Shown here: piece by piece, positions 8,221 through 13,698 of the stretch
Layout: the number at the start of each line of letters is the position of its first letter
How positions within the stretch are numbered: the stretch's first letter is position 1
Assembly (NCBI GenBank): GCA_022562855.1
Contig: JADFON010000014.1
Location: 1 to 13,698 of the forward strand
Source: Candidatus Zhuqueibacterota bacterium
GTDB lineage: Bacteria; SM23-31
DNA: 13,698 nt
Direction of reading: 5' to 3'
Program-made: the position numbers and the translations under genes
The notes under the pieces: model-generated
Database searches by the model: none
What the model was told of the DNA's origin: nothing
What the model saw: only the letters and a program-made list of their open reading frames with translations

Positions 8221-8253
8221 AATGATGTTTGAAATTTTGGGAGAATAAGTAAG

Positions 8254-9120
8254 ATGAAAGCGGAAATGTTGAAATACTTAGATCAAAAAATTGTGCTGAA
8301 ATCCTTAGTCGTAATCCTGTCGCTGTTATTTACCGGTTCGAATCTTTACTCTCAGCTAATCATGGACGATGTCCCGGAGCTAAGGGGGATAGATATCGAA
8401 GAACATCTCGGGGAATACGTTTCCCCCGACCTGTGGTTTATAAACAGTAAGGGAGAAAGAAAACAACTTGGAGATTATTTTAATCAAGGTAAGCCGATTT
8501 TTCTGATGTTAGCCTATTATGAATGCCCGATGTTATGTACCTTAGTGCTCAATGCGGCGGCAAACGGCGCGCGTCAGGTCAAGTTGTTTCCCGGAAAAGA
8601 CTATGTAATGCTGACAATAAGCATCGACCCGGAAGAAACTCCTAAATTAGCTTTGGACAAGCAATACCGGTACAACGAAGACCTCGGTAAATCAAATTCG
8701 ACGGATGCATGGAAATTTCACGTTGGTGAAGAAGAGCAGATAAAGAAACTTGCGAATCAACTTGGTTTTAAATACTATTACGATGAAAAGCGGGACGAAT
8801 ATGCGCATCCTGCGGTTGCATTTATTCTTACAGAAGAAGGAAAAATTGCCCGCTATCTGTACGGAATTGATTTTAAGCCGCATGACCTGAGGTTAGGACT
8901 TTTGGAAGCTTCCGAAGGAAAAATTGGAAGTACGATCGACAGGATAATACTGTATTGTTTTCATTACGACCCGGAAGCGAAAGGCTATGTTATTTTTGCG
9001 GCAAACGTCATGAAGGCGGGTGGCGCTTTAACACTGATTATATTGTCGATTTTTTTCGTGTCTTTGTGGACAAAGGAAAAGCTCAGAAAGGCGCGTGACG
9101 AAAAAATTCATGCGGCGTGA
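8254..9120 (+). CDS. Sco-family copper chaperone/thioredoxin-like protein for oxidase CuA assembly
   Basis: Sco proteins bind copper and/or act as thiol reductants to build the CuA site of cytochrome oxidase subunit II in the periplasm. The copper motif CPMLC gives Cys91 and Cys95, and His185 in YAHPAVAF is the likely third ligand. An N-terminal hydrophobic signal lies at about residues 14-31 and a C-terminal helix at about 247-271, so the protein is probably membrane-anchored at its C terminus. A C-terminal CFHYDPEAKGY segment (235-245), which I associate with one Sco subgroup, adds Cys235 and His237. At 288 residues it is longer than minimal Sco proteins because of the C-terminal anchor. 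GGGAG at 8239-8243 sits ten bases before the ATG; an ATG at 8266 is an alternative start. It lies directly upstream of coxB, its likely target. Confidence 0.92.
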   Translation: MKAEMLKYLDQKIVLKSLVVILSLLFTGSNLYSQLIMDDVPELRGIDIEEHLGEYVSPDLWFINSKGERKQLGDYFNQGKPIFLMLAYYECPMLCTLVLNAAANGARQVKLFPGKDYVMLTISIDPEETPKLALDKQYRYNEDLGKSNSTDAWKFHVGEEEQIKKLANQLGFKYYYDEKRDEYAHPAVAFILTEEGKIARYLYGIDFKPHDLRLGLLEASEGKIGSTIDRIILYCFHYDPEAKGYVIFAANVMKAGGALTLIILSIFFVSLWTKEKLRKARDEKIHAA

Positions 9121-9155
9121 AATTGATTCATACCGGCATTTTTTGTAAACCGCAC

Positions 9156-9188
9156 ATATGAAATTCATATATTTGATTTATCGAATCA
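9156..9188. promoter_or_regulatory. Two adjacent inverted repeats in the sco-coxB spacer
   Basis: ATATGAA-a-TTCATAT (9156-9170) is a perfect seven-base dyad with a one-base centre. Three bases further on, TGATT-tatcg-AATCA (9174-9188) is a five-base dyad with a five-base loop. They end 20 bases before the coxB start. The first looks like a protein-binding dyad rather than a hairpin, because its loop is too short. The spacer is AT-rich, so chance remains possible. A promoter for the cox genes here is an inference only. Confidence 0.3.
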
Positions 9189-9208
9189 TAATTTGAAATA
9201 CTTAATTT

Positions 9209-10165
9209 ATGCAATCTATTGATACAACCGGAACGTTTTTGCTGCCCCCGCAGGGTTCCACGATGGCTGCTGATGTGGACGCCCTTTTCTACTTTATTTA
9301 CTATGTCAGCGTGTTTTTCTTTGCACTGATTGTCGGTTTAATTATTCTCTTTACGATAAAATACAAGAGAAGAGGAAAACCGGGTTTAACATCGGGACCT
9401 ACCCACAGTAGACCGCTTGAAATAATCTGGACGGTCATACCGACTATCCTCGTCCTTATAATGTTCGGGTGGGGATTCAAGGATTTCATACGGCTGCAGG
9501 TGATGCCGCACGAATCGTATGAGATTAATGTCACCGCAAGGCAGTGGCAGTGGGACATTATTTATGCCGAAGGAGTGACAAGCGTCAACGAACTCGTTGT
9601 TCCGGTCGGCAGACCTGTAAAATTACTGATGTCTTCAAGGGATGTGATACACTCGTTTTATATCCCTTCATTCAGGGTAAAGATGGATGTATTACCGAAC
9701 AGGTATACAAATCTGTGGTTTGAGGCAACACGCGTGGGGGAATTTCCGCTTACTTGTTCCGAATATTGCGGGCAGCAGCATTCTCTGATGAGGGGAACTG
9801 TAAGAGTATTGACTGAGGAAGATTTTGAGACGTGGATAAGCGAAAATGCAAATCTTCTTGAAAATCTCGTCACTCTTGAAGAAGGCGGTGAATTGATCTA
9901 TAATAAATTTTTGTGTTATAGCTGTCACAGTGTAGACGGTACCGCCGGTAACGGACCTACATGGAGAGGGCTTTTCGGTACAATGGAAAGACTCGAGGAT
10001 GGTTCCGAGGTACTGGTTGATGAGAACTATATAAGGGAATCCATCCTCAATCCGAAATCAAAAATCGTGGCAGGATATCAGCCGATCATGTCGACATATC
10101 AAGGCACGTTAAAACCCGAATATATCGACGCGATAATAGCATATATAAAATCTTTAAGTAATTGA
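9209..10165 (+). CDS. coxB: Cytochrome c oxidase subunit II with fused cytochrome c domain (caa3 type)
   Basis: This subunit accepts electrons and passes them to heme a of CoxA. Two N-terminal helices (about 26-50 and 71-90) are followed by the periplasmic cupredoxin domain. The CuA ligands are all present: His148, Cys183, Glu185 (backbone ligand), Cys187, His191 and Met194. The electron-entry aromatic patch is RQWQWD (111-116). A fused cytochrome c domain occupies about residues 222-318, with CYSCH at 236-240 and Met294 as the probable second axial ligand, which makes the enzyme caa3 rather than aa3. The fused domain could take electrons directly from ActE or ActA, fitting the adjacent ACIII genes. 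The 318-residue length is usual for fused forms. The ATG has no clear Shine-Dalgarno; the N terminus has no obvious cleaved lipoprotein signal. coxA follows after nine bases. Confidence 0.95.
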   Translation: MQSIDTTGTFLLPPQGSTMAADVDALFYFIYYVSVFFFALIVGLIILFTIKYKRRGKPGLTSGPTHSRPLEIIWTVIPTILVLIMFGWGFKDFIRLQVMPHESYEINVTARQWQWDIIYAEGVTSVNELVVPVGRPVKLLMSSRDVIHSFYIPSFRVKMDVLPNRYTNLWFEATRVGEFPLTCSEYCGQQHSLMRGTVRVLTEEDFETWISENANLLENLVTLEEGGELIYNKFLCYSCHSVDGTAGNGPTWRGLFGTMERLEDGSEVLVDENYIRESILNPKSKIVAGYQPIMSTYQGTLKPEYIDAIIAYIKSLSN

Positions 10166-10174
10166 GAGTAGATC

Positions 10175-11791
10175 ATGAACACAATACCTGAACAAAATTT
10201 TTTGACCGCAGAAAAAGGGTTGAAATCGTGGCTCACGACGTTGGATCATAAGCGGATTGGGATATTATATTTAATTTCGATTACGTTCTTTTTCTTTGTT
10301 GGGGGACTTTTTGCATTAATGATCCGTCTGGAGCTGATGTTTCCGCAGGACGAGTTCTTTATAAAACTTGATGATTTCAACCAGGTCTTTACGCTTCACG
10401 GGGTAATTATGATATTCCTTGTCATAATTCCCTCGGTTCCCGCCGTGTTAGGAAATTTTGTTTTGCCGCTTCAGTTAGGGGCAAAGGACGTTGCATTCCC
10501 CCGCTTAAACCTCGCAAGCTGGTATCTCTACATGTTTGGAGCCAGTTTTGCCTTGTTTTCTATTTTCACAGGCGGCGTCGATACCGGCTGGACTTTCTAT
10601 GCGCCGTACAGCACCACCATCGACCGGTCGGTAATTTCTATGACAATGGCGGTTTTCATCATTGGATTTTCATCTATATTTACCGGTCTGAATTTCATAG
10701 TGACTATCCACAAACTACGGGCTCCGGGTATGACCTGGTTTCGCATGCCGCTGTTTGCCTGGTCTATATACGCTACCGGCATACTCCAGGTTGTCGCAAC
10801 CCCGGTTATTGGAATAACGGTGGTTCTTCTTGTCCTTGAGCGTCTTCTTGGAATCGGGATATTTGATCCGACAATGGGAGGCGACCCGGTATTGTTTCAA
10901 CATTTTTTCTGGTTCTATTCTCATCCCGCAGTATATATCATGATACTTCCCGGTATGGGAATTATCAGTGAAACGATTACGGCAATGGCTCACAAGAATA
11001 TTTTTGGGTATAAAGCGATCGCCTACTCAAGTCTCGGAATTGCATTTACGAGCTTCCTGGTTTGGGGTCACCACATGTTTGTCAGCGGTCAGTCGGAATT
11101 TGCTGCAATGGTCTTTTCGTTTCTTACCTTCTTTGTCGCTATCCCGTCTGCGATAAAGGTTTTTAACTGGATTGCTACTCTTTATAAGGGTTCAATTTCA
11201 CTTGATACGCCAATGTTATATACATTCTCTTTTTTGATACTATTTACTATCGGCGGTTTGACGGGTTTATTTCTCGGGACGCTTTCAGTCAATGTAACTC
11301 TATCGGATACCTATTTTGTGGTTGCCCATTTTCATTATGTGATGATGGGAGGATCGATTATAGCGTTTCTTGCCGGTCTTCACTACTGGTGGCCAAAAAT
11401 TTGGGGCAGAATGTATAACGAAAAACTGGCTAAGATCGCATGCGGTATGGTTTTTGTAGGGTTCAACGTAACATTTATCTCTCAATTTCTTCTTGGCTTG
11501 AAGGGGATGCCAAGGAGGTATGCAACCTTTACTTCCGAATTTGCGCAGCTAAACGGGTTTTCATCGTGGGGTGCATTTCTACTTGGCGCGGGTCTTCTTT
11601 TAACCGCTATATATCTTATTCATGCCGTGTATAAAGGTAAACCGGCAGGAAACAATCCCTGGGGAGCTTTGACATTAGAATGGACGACCTCCTCACCGCC
11701 GCCACATAATAATTTTGAAAAATCTCCGACCGCACACTATGGTCCGTACGATTTTGATAAAATTGTTGTAGAGAGCACATTGGATGATTAG
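10175..11791 (+). CDS. coxA: Cytochrome c oxidase subunit I, A2-type heme-copper oxidase
   Basis: This is the catalytic subunit, which reduces O2 to water and pumps protons. All metal ligands are present: His75 and His387 for heme a, His385 for heme a3, and His250, His299 and His300 for CuB. Tyr254 is placed to form the His-Tyr crosslink (SHPAVY). The helix VI motif is YSHPAVY (248-254): it lacks the proton-channel Glu of A1 enzymes (HPEVY) and has the Tyr-Ser pair that defines A2 oxidases such as that of Rhodothermus marinus. Lys328 in [10 protein letters not shown] matches the K-channel lysine, with Ser in place of the usual Thr three residues earlier. The 538-residue length with about twelve helices is normal. 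A hydrophilic Pro/His-rich tail (about 505-538) follows the last helix. The start is the ATG nine bases after coxB. Confidence 0.96.
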   Translation: MNTIPEQNFLTAEKGLKSWLTTLDHKRIGILYLISITFFFFVGGLFALMIRLELMFPQDEFFIKLDDFNQVFTLHGVIMIFLVIIPSVPAVLGNFVLPLQLGAKDVAFPRLNLASWYLYMFGASFALFSIFTGGVDTGWTFYAPYSTTIDRSVISMTMAVFIIGFSSIFTGLNFIVTIHKLRAPGMTWFRMPLFAWSIYATGILQVVATPVIGITVVLLVLERLLGIGIFDPTMGGDPVLFQHFFWFYSHPAVYIMILPGMGIISETITAMAHKNIFGYKAIAYSSLGIAFTSFLVWGHHMFVSGQSEFAAMVFSFLTFFVAIPSAIKVFNWIATLYKGSISLDTPMLYTFSFLILFTIGGLTGLFLGTLSVNVTLSDTYFVVAHFHYVMMGGSIIAFLAGLHYWWPKIWGRMYNEKLAKIACGMVFVGFNVTFISQFLLGLKGMPRRYATFTSEFAQLNGFSSWGAFLLGAGLLLTAIYLIHAVYKGKPAGNNPWGALTLEWTTSSPPPHNNFEKSPTAHYGPYDFDKIVVESTLDD

Positions 11792-11854
11792 GACTGATTA
11801 TCGCAGTTTTTTATTAATTACTTTTTTTGATCATCATCGGGATAAATAAAGATA

Positions 11855-12505
11855 ATGGAAGCAAGTTATTCAGATCGTCCTAAACATCTTGCACACCACT
11901 TTGCGGAATCAAAACAGCAGTACGATTCTGCAAAACTTGGTATGTGGTTGTTCCTTCTGACCGAAGTCTTGCTTTTCGGCGGGCTATTCCTGGCTTATTC
12001 GGTATTCCGCGCCTGGTATCCCGAAACGTTTGTAAATGCAAACAAGGAATTGAACGTTATCCTTGGCGGTCTGAACACGATTGTCCTGATCACAAGTTCC
12101 GTAACCATGGCGTTGGCAATAAGGAGTATACAGCTTGACAGAAAAGAAGCTACTCTCAAGTATTTGTTTGTTACGCTTCTATTTGCCTTCACGTTTTTGG
12201 TTATAAAGTATTTCGAATACAGTCATAAATTTCACGAAGGTCAGCTTCCGGGTAAATTTTATACGTTTGAAGGAATTGACGGAACGAATCCTCATATTTT
12301 TTTCAGTGTGTACTTTATGATGACCGGTCTTCACGGTTTGCACATCCTGGGGGGCATTGGCGTTATTACGTGGATGATGATAAGGGTAAGGAAAAATGAA
12401 TTTTCAAGCCAGTATTATACTCCGCTTGAACTTACCGGGTTGTATTGGCACCTTGTCGATATGATCTGGATATATTTGTTCCCGATGTTATATTTAATAA
12501 GATGA
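11855..12505 (+). CDS. coxC: Cytochrome c oxidase subunit III
   Basis: Subunit III stabilises CoxA during turnover. Five hydrophobic helices are visible, near residues 29-49, 68-90, 102-122, 148-177 and 194-213, so it is the shorter bacterial form lacking the first two helices of the seven-helix version. Family signatures are LGMWLFLLTEVLLFGG (28-43), MMTGLHGLHILGG (155-167) and YWHLVDMIWIYLFP (197-210). The 63-base gap after coxA is AT-rich and has T runs but no stem ahead of them, so I see no terminator there. GGGAT about 12 bases before the ATG is a poor ribosome site. coxD begins four bases after its stop. Confidence 0.95.
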   Translation: MEASYSDRPKHLAHHFAESKQQYDSAKLGMWLFLLTEVLLFGGLFLAYSVFRAWYPETFVNANKELNVILGGLNTIVLITSSVTMALAIRSIQLDRKEATLKYLFVTLLFAFTFLVIKYFEYSHKFHEGQLPGKFYTFEGIDGTNPHIFFSVYFMMTGLHGLHILGGIGVITWMMIRVRKNEFSSQYYTPLELTGLYWHLVDMIWIYLFPMLYLIR

Positions 12506-12509
12506 TAAA

Positions 12510-12896
12510 ATGAGCGAACACTCAACACCACATGTTCTTCCCTTAAGAGTCTATCTGGGAATCGGCGCAATATTATTGATCTTTACTATTATCACGGTTA
12601 TCGCTGCACAGATAGACCTCGGCTTTCTCAATATTGTTATTGCTCTTGCAATAGCGACTACCAAGGCTTTGCTTGTCGCATTCTTCTTTATGCATCTCTA
12701 TTACGACAACAAATTGCTGTTTTTAATTTTTGCATCGTCAATTTTTTTCCTGACTGTTCTTATCTCGTTGACAATGTTCGATACCCTTCGGAGAGGCGAT
12801 ATTTACGAAATCAGGGATATAAATATCGAACAGGATGCAATTATCTATGATGAATCTTCTTCCGTGGGAGCAGATACGTCAGGAACAAATCATTAA
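12510..12896 (+). CDS. coxD: Cytochrome c oxidase subunit IV, prokaryotic type
   Basis: This small accessory subunit of heme-copper oxidases probably helps assembly or stability of CoxA; it has no cofactor. Three hydrophobic helices occur near residues 12-34, 38-62 and 67-90. The family signature ATTKALLVAFFFMHLYYDNK (49-68) covers the second helix and the turn after it. The acidic C-terminal tail (about 97-128) is hydrophilic and longer than in minimal members. It starts four bases after coxC, so the two are probably coupled, and it is the last gene before the intrinsic terminator. Confidence 0.92.
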   Translation: MSEHSTPHVLPLRVYLGIGAILLIFTIITVIAAQIDLGFLNIVIALAIATTKALLVAFFFMHLYYDNKLLFLIFASSIFFLTVLISLTMFDTLRRGDIYEIRDINIEQDAIIYDESSSVGADTSGTNH

Positions 12897-12926
12897 GAAG
12901 TAATAGAAATATGAATTTCCAATGAG

Positions 12927-12964
12927 CAAAACAGATAATATAGATAATCTGTTTTGTTTTTTTT
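12927..12964 (+). terminator. Rho-independent terminator after coxD
   Basis: CAAAACAGAT (12927-12936) pairs perfectly with ATCTGTTTTG (12947-12956), a ten-base stem with a ten-base loop, followed at once by eight T residues (12957-12964). It lies 30 bases after the coxD stop and is the only clear intrinsic terminator I found in the window. It marks the probable end of the act-sco-cox transcription unit. Confidence 0.88.
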
Positions 12965-13016
12965 GTTTATAACCGTCTATCATGTAGTTACGGAATGTGT
13001 CATGATAATGCACCAC

Positions 13017-13021
13017 GGAGG
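13017..13021 (+). promoter_or_regulatory. Strong Shine-Dalgarno for ctaA
   Basis: GGAGG lies five bases before the ATG at 13027 and fixes the ctaA start. An in-frame TAA at 13006-13008 rules out a longer form. It stands out because most genes upstream in this window have weak or no Shine-Dalgarno sequences. Confidence 0.75.
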
Positions 13022-13026
13022 AAATT

Positions 13027-13698
13027 ATGGTTCTCTACCGGAGGATGGCATTTATTTCGACAACGGCAGTTTATTTATTGATATTTATCGGGGGACTTGT
13101 CCGCGTAGCGGGAGCCGGGCTCGGATGTCCGGATTGGCCAAAGTGTTTCGGGCACTGGATCCCGCCTATAAGTATCAGCCAGCTACCGCCCGATATCGAT
13201 CCGGCGCTTTTTAATTTTACGCTTGCCTGGATCGAATACATCAACAGGCTTATCGGTGTTTTTATCGGTATTTTGATCCTGGTCACCGCGGTTCTCGCAG
13301 TGAAATATTACCGGAATGTGCCAAAAATTATGTATACGACGATTGCCGCCGCTTTACTTGTGGGATTCCAGGGGTGGTACGGCAGTCTCGTTGTCGGCTC
13401 CGAACTACTCCCCATTACCGTTACAATTCATATGCTTCTTGCCCTGTTTATCGCATGCCTTTTGATCTATGTTACACAGAGTGCATTTTACCATGAAAAC
13501 CCGGATTCGGATAAAGGCGCTGTCTACCCGGCAAACACGGGAACCTGGACATGGTTTCTTGCGGGTGCGGCAGTTATTCAGGTTGTGCTTGGTACGCAGA
13601 TTCGCTCCGCCCTTGAGATTCTCCGGGAACAGTTCCCATTGTTGACCGCGAGTGAGTGGCTTGATCTTACCGGGGTCGTGCAAAATATCCATTGGGTG
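13027..13698 (+). CDS. ctaA: Heme A synthase (CtaA/COX15 family), 3' part missing
   Basis: CtaA oxidises the C8 methyl of heme O to make heme A, the cofactor of CoxA. The frame is open from the ATG at 13027 to the window edge (224 codons, no stop), so the gene is cut, not broken. Visible features are a first helix (about 7-24), the loop cysteine pair Cys34 and Cys40 in GCPDWPKCFG, Glu70 in WIEYINRL, His135 in TVTIHMLLAL and GTQIR (189-193) at the start of the second half. His222 (QNIHWV) is near the edge. Asn73 stands where the classic EXXH motif has a heme-ligand His; I recall similar Asn-containing sequences in Bacteroidota. The gene follows a terminator, so it probably has its own promoter within 12965-13016, which I cannot identify. 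Confidence 0.92.
   Translation, partial: MVLYRRMAFISTTAVYLLIFIGGLVRVAGAGLGCPDWPKCFGHWIPPISISQLPPDIDPALFNFTLAWIEYINRLIGVFIGILILVTAVLAVKYYRNVPKIMYTTIAAALLVGFQGWYGSLVVGSELLPITVTIHMLLALFIACLLIYVTQSAFYHENPDSDKGAVYPANTGTWTWFLAGAAVIQVVLGTQIRSALEILREQFPLLTASEWLDLTGVVQNIHWV

Noticed and set aside
12954-13214. An 86-codon + strand frame over the ctaA start
   Set aside because: It overlaps the ctaA N-terminal region in another frame, and its product shows no family features. The ctaA frame has GGAGG, an ATG, helices and conserved cysteines, and has no listed stop only because it runs off the window.
1-13698. CRISPR arrays, insertion sequences, integrase sites, tRNA or rRNA genes, riboswitches
   Set aside because: No regularly spaced repeats, transposase-like frames, cloverleaf sequences or known riboswitch cores were seen; genes are closely packed and of one function.

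Overview
The window is one contiguous stretch of respiratory-chain genes, all on the + strand. It holds a complete alternative complex III (ACIII, a quinol:electron-acceptor oxidoreductase), a small membrane protein, a Sco-type copper protein, and a complete caa3-type cytochrome c oxidase. After a strong intrinsic terminator comes the first part of a heme A synthase gene cut by the window edge. No mobile element, CRISPR array, tRNA or rRNA was seen, and no gene-free gap is longer than about 205 bases.

Layout. 33-7801: actA (pentaheme cytochrome c), actB (Fe-S / molybdopterin-like protein), actC and actF (ten-helix NrfD-like membrane subunits), actD (two-helix membrane subunit) and actE (monoheme cytochrome c lipoprotein). 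7862-9120: a 111-residue one-helix protein of unknown function and a membrane-anchored Sco protein. 9209-12896: coxB with a fused cytochrome c domain, then coxA, coxC and coxD. 12927-12964: terminator. 13027 to the right edge: ctaA, partial and with no stop codon in the window.

How it works together (family knowledge plus inference). ACIII oxidises membrane quinol at ActC/ActF and passes electrons through the Fe-S clusters of ActB and the hemes of ActA and ActE. The likely acceptor is the cytochrome c domain fused to CoxB, from which electrons go to CuA, heme a and the heme a3/CuB site of CoxA. Sco supplies or reduces copper for CuA, and CtaA makes heme A for CoxA. ACIII-oxidase supercomplexes are known in Bacteroidota, and the gene order fits such a unit.

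Organism. ACIII with this gene order, a Bacteroidota-style CtaA, an A2-type caa3 oxidase and mostly weak or absent Shine-Dalgarno sequences suggest the Bacteroidota/Chlorobiota (FCB) group or a nearby phylum such as Ignavibacteriota or Marinimicrobia. I cannot place it further. Base composition looks like mid-40s % G+C by eye (not computed).

I do not see a new multi-gene system here. The points worth a second look are local: a GC-rich palindromic patch in the actB-actC spacer with a tiny ORF behind a strong Shine-Dalgarno; the uncharacterised one-helix protein with an RIPI(E/D)RAM motif; an Asn where CtaA usually has a heme-ligand His; and dyad-symmetric sequences in several of the intergenic spacers.
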